NCBI GenBank assembly: GCA_030427705.1
Contig: JAUIBR010000005.1
Location: 124,001 to 188,000, forward strand
Direction of reading: 5' to 3'
Length of the DNA stretch: 64,000 bases
Origin: a bacterium
Lineage (GTDB): Bacteria > Myxococcota_A > Bradymonadia > Bradymonadales > Bradymonadaceae
Below are positions 45,377 through 55,835 of the stretch, one piece after another (the stretch's first letter is position 1; each line of letters begins with the position of its first letter). The position numbers and the translations under genes are program-made. A model generated the notes under the pieces. The model searched no databases. It was not told where the DNA came from and was given only the letters and a program-made list of their open reading frames with translations.

Positions 45377-46423
45377 ATGAAGTGGCTCGTAGTTATCATC
45401 ATCGCACTCTCAGCGTGCACGTCAGACGAACCAGACAGCCATATCGACCAAGATGTCCGGTCGGATGCGGGCAGCCGCGATCTGGGTACCGACCAAAGTG
45501 CGTCGGACCTCATCTCAACAGACGTAGGAATCGACACGCCATCGGATGCTATGATGGACCTCGGTCCAGACATGCCAATCGACTCACGGCTCACCCAATT
45601 TGAGTTAACCACCGGCGAGACGTTCACAGGCGAGCTTGTCGCGCGCTACAACACGTTGATTTGGTGGAATCCCCTGGATGGCCCACTTTTAGCCGTCTTT
45701 AATCCCGATGGATTCGCACCCTACCCAAATGACACCAGCATGCGGTTTGTTTTGGAGTCGTCCGTCGTGTCGCAGCAACCCACAACCGACGACGGTCGGT
45801 CGAGCTACGTCGAGTTCCTGCGAGCAAATGGCATCTACTTCCACCGACCTCCGTTTGAGCCACCGTCGTTCCTGATAACGGCGGGAGAGCTCTACCATCT
45901 GGAAGAAGATGGATACGGAAACTTCGCTTGGGACTTCGAGGTCACCGACGACAACGGCCAGCGTTACACAGGGCTAGGCGTTCAAAACGAGGACTTTCTC
46001 GTTTGGGACGAAACGGTCTACAGCGGTGTGACGGGTGAGGTCATTGAAGTCGTGCAAAATGGCGTCGACAACACGCCCGGAAGCCACCCTGCGATAGGTA
46101 CGGCCATCAACAACCTCGTGGGTATCGCGCTCGGCGGTTCTTATTATGCCTACTACCTGCACTTCCAAGAGAATGGCGTCGACCCGAACGTCGTCGTCGG
46201 TAGCCAAGTAGACATAGGCGACCCGCTGGGAGTTGTCGGGAACTCTGGCGTTTCGCTAGAACCCCACATGCATGTTGTGCTTCTCTGGTACGACGTCGAG
46301 GCGGGACGGTCGTACTCCATCCCGGTTGAGTTCTCGACCGTCGGCGTCAGCGACGAGCCGACGGGGCCGTTTGAGCGGCAAGAGTGGCTGATGCCATCGT
46401 CCAGTACCTGGCTCGTCGATTAG
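45377..46423 (+). CDS. M23-like peptidase lipoprotein
   Basis: The signal peptide ends in LSAC (Cys14), followed by a long Asp/Ser-rich linker (15-70). Residues about 75-175 are a beta-sandwich-like domain. From about 180, the M23 (LytM/NlpD-like) fold is suggested by GNFAWDFEV, YYAYYLHF, VGDPLGVVGNSG and EPHMHVVLLW. In active M23 enzymes the first motif has His where Asn stands here (GNFAWD), and PHMHV keeps the last His residues, so activity is doubtful. Extended -10-like TGCTATGAA ends 7 bases before the ATG and no Shine-Dalgarno is seen. Its stop overlaps the convergent gene as TTAG. Confidence 0.75.
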   Translation: MKWLVVIIIALSACTSDEPDSHIDQDVRSDAGSRDLGTDQSASDLISTDVGIDTPSDAMMDLGPDMPIDSRLTQFELTTGETFTGELVARYNTLIWWNPLDGPLLAVFNPDGFAPYPNDTSMRFVLESSVVSQQPTTDDGRSSYVEFLRANGIYFHRPPFEPPSFLITAGELYHLEEDGYGNFAWDFEVTDDNGQRYTGLGVQNEDFLVWDETVYSGVTGEVIEVVQNGVDNTPGSHPAIGTAINNLVGIALGGSYYAYYLHFQENGVDPNVVVGSQVDIGDPLGVVGNSGVSLEPHMHVVLLWYDVEAGRSYSIPVEFSTVGVSDEPTGPFERQEWLMPSSSTWLVD

Positions 46424-47886
46424 TTAGTGACGGCAGCGCAACAGTAGAATTGGAATCTGCGGTCCTCGGTACTGTTGTTGTGTACCGAACTCACGCCCGC
46501 AATGAACTCAGATCCCGGACATGTGTAGGTATAGGTTGCGTCATAGTTGTTTACGTATCCCGACCATGCACACGAAGTACGGCTGGTGCTTCGACCGTTG
46601 AGGTTGCGGCAGAGCGGCGCGCCGGACGACGAGATTCCGTAGACGGCCTGCGTTGAACCACAGGTTTGATTGCTGAGTGCGAAGTTCGAACCCGAGTACG
46701 TTGTGTTCTGGTCTGCACGACACCGAATTGCCCCGGCGCTGGTAACCCCGAACGCGTATTGGTTTGTCGGACACGCTTGAGCACTCAGCATGAAGTCGCT
46801 TCCAGAGTATTGGTTGTTCTGGTCGGTGCGACAAATAATGGTGCCGTCGGCTGCAGTCCCATACGCGTATTGGTTTGATGGGCAGCTCTGCCCCGTCGCG
46901 ACGAACTCGTCTGCGCGCGCGGTGTAGGGCGACACGAAGAAGCGCAAGACGCCTGTCTCAAGAAGGCTGTCCGTTCCAGGCTCGACGTCGATGTTGTCGA
47001 AGAAGGCATTCTTGTCGTAGACGACCCGAGCGGTCTCTACGCTCATAATAGTCTCAGTATCATTGATGATGATGGACTCAACCATGAGGTCTCGGTCACA
47101 GCCGTTGCTGTCTCCGTCGTTCATGAACGCAACACCAATCTCGCTTGCGAATTGAGCCGGCGCGATATTGAAATCAAACGTCGAATAAGTGGCGTTCGGA
47201 ATCTCGATTTCGTTCACCAGCTTGCGGTTGATGAAGAGCCCCATCCGCGGCTTGACCGTCTCTGTTCCGCAGGTTCCTTGTGCTGTGACGGTTACCTTGC
47301 TGATGACAGAGCTTGATGCACCACCAATCAACGATCCCGTGGGGACCGCCGTGCAAATCCATTCGGCACCATCCCAAGTCACGGTTTGCCCTGGAGAGCA
47401 TGTGACGGCGTCCAGCGTGTCCTCTTGGGCCGCGGGAACGTTGGCGATTTTCGAGTAGTCGATCGAATCCACCATGTCGTTTGTAATAGCGCCAGGTGCG
47501 ACCGATTCAGCAATACCTGCGACGACTGCATAGGGGACCGAGTTCATGGACATGCGCGGCGAAAGCGCCGTCCCATCAACGGTCAGTTCAAGCCAAGAGC
47601 CGGTGCGCTCCAAGATGCTTGAATCGATGGGGTTGGCTCCGTCGCCCAGGGTCACAGTGTAAAACCCTGTCTCTCCCAGATCGACGGTTGATTCCTGAGT
47701 CCAAACCACAGTGCCACCTTCGGAGGCATCGTAGATGGTGAAAATCAACTGAACAGACCCCGACAACGGCTCGCCGGCGCTATCCAACAGCCGTCCCTGG
47801 TGAGTCACCTGTGTTGGCACGGCAAACGCCGAAAGGCTCGTCAAGACAACGGCCAGAAAGGTCAGCAACGGAAAGAGTCGATTCAT
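46420..47886 (-). CDS. Exported repeat protein with tail-fibre-like collar domain
   Basis: ATG 47886 is used; ATG 47907 overlaps the upstream lipoprotein stop and is also possible. The signal peptide ends AFA-VP. Residues about 25-115 are the domain TQVTHQGRLLDSAGEPLSGSV, common at the start of myxobacterial and planctomycete exported repeat proteins. Residues about 350-470 hold three ~47-residue repeats of SCPSNQYAYGTAADGTIIC type, and the C-terminus ends in CC. No enzyme motif. It is co-directional with, and overlaps, the small Asn-linker lipoprotein upstream, and could be anchored through it. Confidence 0.65.
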   Translation of the reverse strand: MNRLFPLLTFLAVVLTSLSAFAVPTQVTHQGRLLDSAGEPLSGSVQLIFTIYDASEGGTVVWTQESTVDLGETGFYTVTLGDGANPIDSSILERTGSWLELTVDGTALSPRMSMNSVPYAVVAGIAESVAPGAITNDMVDSIDYSKIANVPAAQEDTLDAVTCSPGQTVTWDGAEWICTAVPTGSLIGGASSSVISKVTVTAQGTCGTETVKPRMGLFINRKLVNEIEIPNATYSTFDFNIAPAQFASEIGVAFMNDGDSNGCDRDLMVESIIINDTETIMSVETARVVYDKNAFFDNIDVEPGTDSLLETGVLRFFVSPYTARADEFVATGQSCPSNQYAYGTAADGTIICRTDQNNQYSGSDFMLSAQACPTNQYAFGVTSAGAIRCRADQNTTYSGSNFALSNQTCGSTQAVYGISSSGAPLCRNLNGRSTSRTSCAWSGYVNNYDATYTYTCPGSEFIAGVSSVHNNSTEDRRFQFYCCAAVTN

Positions 47887-47903
47887 TTTTGTGTTCTCTT
47901 GAT

Positions 47904-48272
47904 TCATTTGATTAGCACCACAGATGAAGAGCCAGGTTGCCAAACGACGTTCCCGCCTGAGGCTTCGAAGCCCTCGAGGTCGTCACCACCCGTGCATGTA
48001 ATTGCTTGAATATCGCCACCCGTGGCCGTGCCACCAGCTGCGCAATTGCGAAACGCCTGAACCGCCGGTACCAGCGGATCATCGACGTTGTTTACGTTGT
48101 TGGCGTTGTTTGAATTGTTGACGTTGTTGACGTTGTTAACGTTGTTCGTGTTGTTAACGTTATTGGCCTTGGAATTGATCAGACGGGCCTCGTCATCGCC
48201 AACATTGCATGCTGTTAGCAATACGCAACACAACCCCAACACGCCCATTATTGGTCGCATTGTCTTTGCCAT
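47904..48272 (-). CDS. Small Asn-linker lipoprotein
   Basis: A 122-residue protein: signal peptide with lipobox LTAC (Cys22), Asn-rich linker (36-62) and a short C-terminal domain with three Cys. No family recognised. The stop overlaps a possible start of the large exported protein downstream. The divergent lipoprotein gene starts only 50 bases away. Confidence 0.75.
   Translation of the reverse strand: MAKTMRPIMGVLGLCCVLLTACNVGDDEARLINSKANNVNNTNNVNNVNNVNNSNNANNVNNVDDPLVPAVQAFRNCAAGGTATGGDIQAITCTGGDDLEGFEASGGNVVWQPGSSSVVLIK
48087..48167 (-). repeat. Asn-rich linker coding repeat
   Basis: Tandem 9-base units in frame, encoding NNV/NNT/NNS/NNA. Confidence 0.8.
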
Positions 48273-48322
48273 TTCTACTAATGTTGATTAACGATGCACC
48301 CAGTCTAGTCGGAGTTTGAAGT

Positions 48323-49417
48323 TTGTTCCAGTTCGTACGCACATTCGGTGTTTTGCTCGCGTTCGTTGGCGTGCTTGGGTGCGAGAAGACAGACGATTCG
48401 AAAGCCCCCAGTGTGCCCAACCCAAGTTTCGAACCGGTCAAAGACGGCACCCTCGTGGAGCCGCCAGAGCGACCAGACACGCTTCCCAAATCCTGGAAGC
48501 AGTTTGAATCCGAGTTCGGATGGCGGGTAATGATGCCGTCAAAAGTTGAGCCAAAATTCGAAAAACTGACGTTTGACGAGAAGGCATTTCGCCTCGAAAT
48601 CGTGTCCGCCGACACCGCAGACGCGCGCTACACTGCATACGCTCTCACACACAACCCAGGCGTGTGGTCTAGCGCAAACACCGATGGTCTAGACTACAAT
48701 CAGAAGTGGTTGGCTGCGGAAGTAGGAGGGGTGTTCGAGGCCAGTGAAAAGAGAGATTTCGAGGGTAACCCATCGGTAGACGTTCGCTTCACCGCGCCCT
48801 TCAAGGACAACCCTGAAGCCGTTGTGTTCACGCGCATCGTGCAGATTCAAGACACCTTCTACCTAGCAGTCGTTCAGACGTTGCGGGACGGGAAGGCGCC
48901 TGTTTCACCGTTCATCAAGTCTCTTGCTATCGACCGCCCCAAAAGCGGAGATTGGCTGAAGTTGAGTCCACCGCAATGCGGATGTTCGTTCGCCCTGCCC
49001 GAGCAACCCAGTGTCTCGAAAGTGGATTTCTTGCTACCTGATGGGTCTGCCTTGCCGGCCACCCAATATCTGCAGTCAACCCCCGGTAGCGGCGTCGGGT
49101 TCACGCTGACCGTCGCGCAAGTCGGTGACGCAAAGCTGATGAACTTCGCGCAGCGAGACGTCCTAGATTCTGCTGCGAAACAGGTGGCAAAACGGGTCGA
49201 TGGAACGGTTGCGAAGACCGTCAATATCAAGCACAAGGGCGTCCCAGGCATTGAAGCTGCAATCAAGCCAAAAGGTCCAGGCGTGATTCGCAGCCAGTAT
49301 TTCGTGACGAATCAACGCGTGTACATGCTGGAGATATCTGCGATTGACCCGGCGGCGGTTTCCTCGACCAAAGCGACACAGTTTTTGAAAACATTCGAGT
49401 TTGAGAAGCCGAAATGA
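48323..49417 (+). CDS. Hypothetical lipoprotein
   Basis: The start is TTG at 48323, eight bases after GGAG; there is no ATG before the lipobox VLGC (Cys20). The 344-residue mature protein has two similar halves (residues about 55-200 and 205-360, both opening with a W/F-rich segment followed by a long beta-alpha domain and ending near KSLAI / KTFEF), which suggests an internal duplication. No family recognised. Its stop overlaps the next lipoprotein start (ATGA). Confidence 0.75.
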   Translation: MFQFVRTFGVLLAFVGVLGCEKTDDSKAPSVPNPSFEPVKDGTLVEPPERPDTLPKSWKQFESEFGWRVMMPSKVEPKFEKLTFDEKAFRLEIVSADTADARYTAYALTHNPGVWSSANTDGLDYNQKWLAAEVGGVFEASEKRDFEGNPSVDVRFTAPFKDNPEAVVFTRIVQIQDTFYLAVVQTLRDGKAPVSPFIKSLAIDRPKSGDWLKLSPPQCGCSFALPEQPSVSKVDFLLPDGSALPATQYLQSTPGSGVGFTLTVAQVGDAKLMNFAQRDVLDSAAKQVAKRVDGTVAKTVNIKHKGVPGIEAAIKPKGPGVIRSQYFVTNQRVYMLEISAIDPAAVSSTKATQFLKTFEFEKPK

Positions 49418-49950
49418 AAGCCATACTCGCCATCGCTGTGTTGCTCCTTTTCTCGTCAGGATGCTTCGGGTGCAACGAATGCAGTTTCTGGAGTCGTTGC
49501 GACGGAGACGTGCTTGAAGTCTGCGGAGAAGGACCAGACCAAGTTGTCGGCCGCGACATTCGACGCTTTCCCTGCGAGGCGCCCAACGAAACCTGCGCAA
49601 CACACGGCGACCGCAATCAATACGCCTCGTGCGTCCGAGCCCCTAAGGTCGAGTGTGACGTCGACAGTTTCGATGCCTACTGCGACTCAAACGTATTGGT
49701 GGACTGCGGTGCAGGCTGGGAACAAGGTCGCGATTGCACGTCCGACGGTCCTGTGTGCGTTGTCGGTGACAATGGCGCCATTTGCGCTGTCGACCCGATT
49801 ACATCGTGTGATCCCGAAACGTATGAAGTGCGATGCGATGGCTTGCAGCGCTACTCGTGCACCTCAGCTGGCTACGAGAAGATTCGCACCTGCAAACTAG
49901 AATGCGTGGAATCTGAAACAACAGCTGCGGTCTACTGTCGCGATTCTTAG
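49414..49950 (+). CDS. Small Cys-rich lipoprotein
   Basis: The ATG overlaps the previous stop. The signal peptide ends in SSGC (Cys17). The mature part carries about 18 Cys in three repeats (C-x-D-x3-E-x-[37 protein letters not shown]), a disulfide-rich fold of unknown function. It probably forms one operon with the upstream lipoprotein gene. Its stop overlaps the stop of the convergent RND pump gene as TTAG. Confidence 0.75.
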   Translation: MKAILAIAVLLLFSSGCFGCNECSFWSRCDGDVLEVCGEGPDQVVGRDIRRFPCEAPNETCATHGDRNQYASCVRAPKVECDVDSFDAYCDSNVLVDCGAGWEQGRDCTSDGPVCVVGDNGAICAVDPITSCDPETYEVRCDGLQRYSCTSAGYEKIRTCKLECVESETTAAVYCRDS

Positions 49951-52900
49951 CCCAAGTCCGACTTCTTCGGACCAAGTCCAATATCTTCAAAAATCAGGTA
50001 CAGACACGGTACCAGGACCAAGACCAACGCCGTCGCGAAGACGATTCCGAATCCCAAGGCGGTCGCCATTGGAATCAGGTGATTCGCCTGATTCGACGTT
50101 TCGAAGATGATGGGAGTCAAGCCGCCAAACGTCGTCACGGTGGTCAGCATGATAGGACGGAAGCGTCGCAAACCGGCTTGATAGATGGCCGAGAACGCAT
50201 CCAAATCCCCTCGATTTCGATTTGCGTAGTCAATCATGATCAGCGAGTCGTTCACGACGACGCCGCTCAGTGCGACAATTCCCATCACGCTCATCAACGA
50301 CAGATCCTGCCCAAGCAAGATGTGACCAATCACCGCACCGATAATCCCGAATGGGATAACGCTGAGGACAATAAGCGGTTGCGAGTAGTTTCTGAATGCC
50401 ACCGCCAGAAGGGCAAAAATGATGGCCAACGCCAAACCGAACCCACCATAAAGCGACCGGGTAGACTCGCGCATTTCCGACTGCGTTCCTTCAAAAGTCC
50501 ATGTCAGCCCTGGGTACGCCTTGCGCAGTTCAGGCAAGTCGTCGTCACGCAGCCCCTCCATCACCCGACTCATCGCGCTGTTGGGCTCGACATCGGCGGT
50601 CACCGTGATGACCCGACGACCGTTGCGGCGAGTGATGCTGTTGAACGCTTCAGTCCGCTCAATCTCCACGACGTCTAGCAGCGGAACTTCCATTCCGCTG
50701 GGTGTGCGGACGACGAATTCCTCGAAGAAATGTACGTCTTCGCGCTCCGCATCGGGCAACTTAACCCGGACTTCAAACTCGTTGGTGCCGCGCAGTTGCC
50801 GGACCGCCAACGCACCAAAGAATGCGTCACGAACTTGCTTACCTACAACCTGAGGTGTGAGCCCGAGCGCACGACCTTCCGGAAGCAGGCGAATATCGAA
50901 CTGGGCCTTCCCCTTGTCGTAGTTGTCATTGACGTCTCGCGTCGATGCATACGCCTCAAGCCGTTTCGAAAAGTCGATGGCAGCTTTCTCCAGCGTAGCC
51001 ACATCAGAGTGACTCAAATCGATCTCAAGGTCCTTACGCCAACCCCCAGGACCACGTTCAGCTTCGAAGCTAATTTGGCCAACCCCATCGATATCCCCAA
51101 TCTCATCGCGCCAAAGCTGAATGACCTCGCGGGCCGTCATATCGCGCTCGTCCGGGGGCTTCATCACCAGTTCAACGTCGACGAAGCTGCCGCGTCGAAC
51201 GTTGGTCTTGATGCCGTCAGCAACATTTTCGAGACCATGTTTATCGAACATCCGTTGCGTCGCTTCAGTCACTTCGACGGCAACGCGCGCAGCCTGTTCC
51301 GCCGTCGTTCCCACAGGCAATCGAACGCCAGCCTCAATCTCATCGGCTGCGACTTCGGGCATCATCACCATGCCCATATGACCGCTGTAGCCGTACCCAC
51401 CAACGATCACGAACAGCGAAATCGCGGCAGCCAGCGTAACGTATCGAAAACGCAGAGACGTATGCAGAACAGGGCCAAAATACTTCGTCACCGCATCGTT
51501 GAATCCACGTGCGAACTTCTGCTGATACTTGGCAACCCAAGCCTCAATCGGATTGCGCCGCTTGGCGACATGCCCGAGGTGAGCTGGCAAGATATAGAGT
51601 GATTCAAACAACGACACCAACAACACGATGATGACCACCGCTGGCATCGGCCACCAATATTTGCCGGTCGTCCCGGGAATGAAAAGCAGCGGGATGAACG
51701 CGACAATATTGGTCAAAATGCTGAAGGTCACAGGTCGCGCCATCTCTTGCGCACCAATGATTGCAGCGTCCAACGGGTCTCCGCCCTTCTCCTGCAAATC
51801 ATAGATGTTCTCGCCGACGACGATTGCGTCATCGACGACGATGCCTAGCACAACAAGGAAGCCGAACATGGAAATCATGTTGATGCTAACGTCGAACCAC
51901 GGGAGGAAGATGATGCCTCCCACAAACGACACTGACATCCCCATCATCACCCAAAATGCGAGCCGCAATTCCAGGAACAACGCCAGCAAGAAGAGCACGA
52001 TAAACACGGCCATCGCCGCATTTTCGAGCAAGAGGTCAAGTCGGTCTTCGTAGTCATCGGCGGCCGACGAATCGATCCGCACTTTCACCCCTTCAGGCAG
52101 GTTTGCCTCGAACGCTGCAATCTCGGCCTGTACCGCCTCTGATATCTCCAGCGGGGACTGGTCGCCCACCCGCGAGATCGAGATCTGAACGGATGGTGTC
52201 TGGTTGAACTGAGAGTGGAAACCGCGCTCTTCAAAGCCGTCGGTGACAGTGGCAATATCTCCCAAAGTCACCGCCTCACCTGATTCCGCCGTAACGACCG
52301 GGATGTTGGCGAACTGATCGGCCCATTGTTTGCGCTCTTGAAGGCGCAACAAGATGATGCCCGAGTTCGTCTGCACATCACCTGCCGGAACATCTTGGCT
52401 AGACTCCTCGATCATCTTTGCAACATCACCCAGGGTCAGCTCGTGTTCCCGCAGCTTGTGCATCGGAATCTCGACATGCGTGACGTATTCGAGCGCACGA
52501 CCGAGCTCAATTTGGGTGATGGCAGGGTTGCTGAGTAACTGGTCGCGCAACTGCTCTGCTAATACGCGCAAAGTCCACGGGTCGACGTGGCCATAAACCA
52601 CAACGGCCATCACCCGCCGCTGCCGGGCTTGCAATCGAACTTCGGGTTGCTCCACCTCGTCAGGGAACGTCCGAATCCGGCTCACCGCTTGGTCGATATC
52701 CTGAAATGCAACCGTCCGGTCCGCACCCGCCACCAACTCAATCGAGACCGACCCGGAACCCTCGCGGGCCGTCGACGTGATTTCCTTAACCCCGTTCACA
52801 CCACGAACAGCGTCCTCGATCGGCAGGATGATGCCAGATTCAACTTCGGTCGGAGCCGCCCCTGGATACGAGACAGACACCTGGACGATGTCGAGCTCAT

Positions 52901-53036
52901 ACTCGGGCTCGACTTCCTTTTGAATGAAGGTTGTCGTCCAGAACCCGCCTGCAAAGAGCAGGATCATGATGAGGTTGGAAGCGACAGGATTTCCCGCCAT
53001 CCAGGCGATCACGCCGTTGTGGGCGAGTTTACTCAT
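49947..53036 (-). CDS. RND efflux transporter, HAE1/AcrB-like
   Basis: The 1029-residue protein has the RND plan: one N-terminal membrane segment, a large periplasmic loop (about 40-335), a cluster of membrane segments, a second loop and a second cluster. TM4 carries the proton-relay Asp pair in [29 protein letters not shown] is typical near residue 55. It extrudes drugs or other amphiphiles when joined to an adaptor and an outer-membrane channel. Its start overlaps the adaptor gene by 8 bases. No TolC-type channel gene is in the window. Confidence 0.95.
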   Translation of the reverse strand: MSKLAHNGVIAWMAGNPVASNLIMILLFAGGFWTTTFIQKEVEPEYELDIVQVSVSYPGAAPTEVESGIILPIEDAVRGVNGVKEITSTAREGSGSVSIELVAGADRTVAFQDIDQAVSRIRTFPDEVEQPEVRLQARQRRVMAVVVYGHVDPWTLRVLAEQLRDQLLSNPAITQIELGRALEYVTHVEIPMHKLREHELTLGDVAKMIEESSQDVPAGDVQTNSGIILLRLQERKQWADQFANIPVVTAESGEAVTLGDIATVTDGFEERGFHSQFNQTPSVQISISRVGDQSPLEISEAVQAEIAAFEANLPEGVKVRIDSSAADDYEDRLDLLLENAAMAVFIVLFLLALFLELRLAFWVMMGMSVSFVGGIIFLPWFDVSINMISMFGFLVVLGIVVDDAIVVGENIYDLQEKGGDPLDAAIIGAQEMARPVTFSILTNIVAFIPLLFIPGTTGKYWWPMPAVVIIVLLVSLFESLYILPAHLGHVAKRRNPIEAWVAKYQQKFARGFNDAVTKYFGPVLHTSLRFRYVTLAAAISLFVIVGGYGYSGHMGMVMMPEVAADEIEAGVRLPVGTTAEQAARVAVEVTEATQRMFDKHGLENVADGIKTNVRRGSFVDVELVMKPPDERDMTAREVIQLWRDEIGDIDGVGQISFEAERGPGGWRKDLEIDLSHSDVATLEKAAIDFSKRLEAYASTRDVNDNYDKGKAQFDIRLLPEGRALGLTPQVVGKQVRDAFFGALAVRQLRGTNEFEVRVKLPDAEREDVHFFEEFVVRTPSGMEVPLLDVVEIERTEAFNSITRRNGRRVITVTADVEPNSAMSRVMEGLRDDDLPELRKAYPGLTWTFEGTQSEMRESTRSLYGGFGLALAIIFALLAVAFRNYSQPLIVLSVIPFGIIGAVIGHILLGQDLSLMSVMGIVALSGVVVNDSLIMIDYANRNRGDLDAFSAIYQAGLRRFRPIMLTTVTTFGGLTPIIFETSNQANHLIPMATALGFGIVFATALVLVLVPCLYLIFEDIGLGPKKSDLG

Positions 53037-54261
53037 TGTCGCCTTTGCGAAGTCTCAGCTCAGCGCCCGGGACGACCGTCGCGAGATTTGTCGTCACAAC
53101 CAAATCGCCGTCCTCCAACCCGTCGCTGATATAGGCGTACTTGGCGTCCTGAAAGACAACTTCAACTGGCACAATCTTGAGCTTCCCATCGGACTTAACC
53201 CAGACGTTGTTCTTGGCCCGCACATGCTCACGATTTAGGCGCACGACGTTCGTCATCTGTCGACCGGGAATCGTGACCTCCAAGAATTCGCCGACGGTCA
53301 GCGGTGGAAGAGATTCGTTTTCGGGATTTCTGCTCAGCGGGTCATCTACGGTCGCAATCAGGCGCGCCATGCGCGTCGTTCGGTCCAGTGCACCAATCGA
53401 GCTGGTCAGCTTCCCGTCGCGACTCGTCCCCTTTGCCCACGCCGTTCGGTTAAGAAATGTGACTGTCTCGCCTTCTTCGTTGTCTCGAGGCACCTCGATC
53501 CATTTTCGCTTGGCGAGCGGAACCTCGACCTGAACCCAATATTGGGACACCCCCACGAGCTGTCCGAGCGGGTCGTTGGTCGATACTTGGGAGCCGACGT
53601 TGACGTGCCTGTCGATGATATGTGCATCAAACGGGGCCCGAATGGTCGTGCGCTCTAGATCCACTTTGGCCTGTTCGACCAACGCCTTTGCGGCTTCGAC
53701 ACGTTTCTCAGCCGCTTGAATCTGTGGCTTTCGTAGGACAAGCGCTTTGTCCTCTTCAGACAATGGTTCTTCGACAAAGGAAGCTTCTTTCTTCGCGATG
53801 CGCTGACGACCTTTCTCCTGTGTCAGCTCAGACATCGCGTCACTCAACTCTCCTTCACGCTGAGCGACCATGAACTTGAAGTCTGCTGTCTCTAACCGGA
53901 CTAGCCGCTCTCCCTTCTTTACGAATCCGCCTGGGGCGAAGGCTTCAGATACCCATATAACACGACCCGAAACTTGCGGCCGCAATTGCACGTCTTGTTC
54001 CGGCACAACCGTACCCGTCGCCACGATTTCGGGGGCATAGTCGCCGCGCTTTGCCTCGACCACGTCCACTAACATTGCCGACTTCTTGGTCGCGCCCTCT
54101 TTTTGTGCGGTGGGTTCCGTCGAAAACGTGATCGCAGTCACGCCACCAGCGATTGCCAGTAGAACGACCGCGCCAACGACAGAAACCAACCATCCCGCGG
54201 ACTTCGAAGCGGATGTACCTTCCGGCTCGGCTTCAATGTTGATGTCGTCTCTGTCGCTCAT
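53029..54261 (-). CDS. RND membrane-fusion (adaptor) protein
   Basis: A 410-residue protein with an N-terminal membrane anchor ([15 protein letters not shown]), a biotinyl-lipoyl-like pair ([18 protein letters not shown] and [17 protein letters not shown]) around a helical hairpin (about 130-200), and a C-terminal beta domain. It bridges the inner-membrane pump to the outer-membrane channel. It is the first gene of the pair; the pump gene starts within its last 8 bases. Confidence 0.93.
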   Translation of the reverse strand: MSDRDDINIEAEPEGTSASKSAGWLVSVVGAVVLLAIAGGVTAITFSTEPTAQKEGATKKSAMLVDVVEAKRGDYAPEIVATGTVVPEQDVQLRPQVSGRVIWVSEAFAPGGFVKKGERLVRLETADFKFMVAQREGELSDAMSELTQEKGRQRIAKKEASFVEEPLSEEDKALVLRKPQIQAAEKRVEAAKALVEQAKVDLERTTIRAPFDAHIIDRHVNVGSQVSTNDPLGQLVGVSQYWVQVEVPLAKRKWIEVPRDNEEGETVTFLNRTAWAKGTSRDGKLTSSIGALDRTTRMARLIATVDDPLSRNPENESLPPLTVGEFLEVTIPGRQMTNVVRLNREHVRAKNNVWVKSDGKLKIVPVEVVFQDAKYAYISDGLEDGDLVVTTNLATVVPGAELRLRKGDNE

Positions 54262-54368
54262 TTAGTCTCCAACGGCGCTTGGATGCAGCAATCCTCGCTT
54301 GGGATTCGAAATCGTGGCTCGATCAGAATTTGAGCCAATATAGCGGCTTCACCACTGGGATCCAGCGG

Positions 54369-55772
54369 TCATGCGCTGAGTTTCGTCTCGGGTCGAAGCA
54401 TCCCGGGGTCTTCGGCATCACGGCCCAGACAATGTCGCAACGCCTCCTCTAGTGTCTCGGCGCGGAACCGAAACCCATGGTCCCGCAGACGTTTCGGACG
54501 CACGCCGGTACTTGCAAGCACAGTAGCTTTGCCCATTTCTCCGAACATCGTTTTGATGGCAAATGCTGGTGTTGGGATTAGCGCTGGTCTGTGAACAACT
54601 TCCGCGAGAACTCGGGCGAACGTCTCCTGACGAACGGGTTCTGTCCCGACAAAGTTGTATGCGCCCTCCATCGTTTCGTCTTGGACCGCGGTTGCAAAGG
54701 CAGTGATGACGTCATCAATGCCGACCCAACTCATCAATTGGTCACCACTCCCCACAGGACCGCCTGCCCCGCCCAAGAAGACTGGCAGTAGCTTTCGCAG
54801 TGCACCTCCGCGAGGGTCAAGGACCACGCCAATGCGTCCGATGACAACACGACAGTAGTCAGACGCTTTGGCCGCTTCGGCTTCCCATTCCTTGCATACC
54901 TGCGCGAGGAAATCGTCACCAGGATCTGCCGTCTCATCGACGACGCTTGCGCCGGTGTCGCCGTAGAAACCCACCGCGCTGGCGCAAATGAACGCTTCCG
55001 GTTTGGACTCTGATTGGCGAATCGCATCAACGATCGCCGCAGTCCCTTTGGTCCTGCTCTCGAGAATTCGTCGCTTCGACTCCGTCGTCCAACGCTGCGC
55101 CACAGACTCGCCGGCCAGATGGATGACTGCGTCCAGCTCCTCCATCCGGTCGACGTCAACAACACCGTCCGTCGACCATCGAATCTCGTCGTCCGCTGGT
55201 TGGTCTTTCTTTCGAACGAAGCGAACCACGCGATGACCACCAGTTGTAAGCAACGCACAGAGCTGCTTGCCGATTAGTCCAGACGCCCCGGTCACGCCAA
55301 TCGTCTTGCGCTCACCGCCAAGCGAGGAATGGAACTCGAGGTCAGCCAACGTCGTCCGATGTCGATAAGTGAACATGCGCTCGATGTCATCCATGACGGA
55401 CCCACCGGCGACGGCTTCGCCCAGGGCTCCTGCGGGAAGAGCAAACTCGATATCGTCGACCAGGCGACTACGATTCGGTCCCAAATCGTCAAACCGGTGG
55501 GTGTGCCGCCATTCTGAAAACGGACCCTTCTCTTGGACGTCCGTGAACGATTCTCCATCCACGACGTCGACATGGTCCGCAACCCATCGAATCCACACCC
55601 CACCTTTTTTGACATCGAAGATGCGCTTGGCACCGTTCGCTACTGGGTCCGCACGAATTTCACGGACGTCATCCCAGGGTGCGACCAGACGGTCAAACGC
55701 ACCATCGCGCATATGCCAGTCGTGGAGCTCTCGCGAGCTAACCGGTACTTCGAGTGTCTTGTAGAACTTCAT
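54369..55772 (-). CDS. Epimerase (TIGR01777/YfcH-type) fused to an N-terminal START-like domain
   Basis: ATG 55772 has GAGGG upstream. Residues 1-150 are a SRPBCC/START-like ligand-binding domain (LEVPVSSRELHDWHMRDGAFDRL, GPFSEWRHTHRF, DDIEFALP). Residues about 160-460 are a Rossmann-fold nucleotide-sugar-epimerase-like domain: GVTGASGLIGKQL, then AVIHLAGESVAQRW and LASTGVRPKRLRDHGF. YfcH/TIGR01777 proteins have no fixed substrate. The fusion is known in several bacteria. It is 467 residues. It follows the adaptor gene in the same direction by about 100 bases but seems to have its own start. Confidence 0.85.
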   Translation of the reverse strand: MKFYKTLEVPVSSRELHDWHMRDGAFDRLVAPWDDVREIRADPVANGAKRIFDVKKGGVWIRWVADHVDVVDGESFTDVQEKGPFSEWRHTHRFDDLGPNRSRLVDDIEFALPAGALGEAVAGGSVMDDIERMFTYRHRTTLADLEFHSSLGGERKTIGVTGASGLIGKQLCALLTTGGHRVVRFVRKKDQPADDEIRWSTDGVVDVDRMEELDAVIHLAGESVAQRWTTESKRRILESRTKGTAAIVDAIRQSESKPEAFICASAVGFYGDTGASVVDETADPGDDFLAQVCKEWEAEAAKASDYCRVVIGRIGVVLDPRGGALRKLLPVFLGGAGGPVGSGDQLMSWVGIDDVITAFATAVQDETMEGAYNFVGTEPVRQETFARVLAEVVHRPALIPTPAFAIKTMFGEMGKATVLASTGVRPKRLRDHGFRFRAETLEEALRHCLGRDAEDPGMLRPETKLSA

Positions 55773-55835
55773 GGCATCCCTCTTTTGCTTTCGAGGCTTA
55801 GATGCGTCTGCTCCACCAAATTTACAGATCAATCG

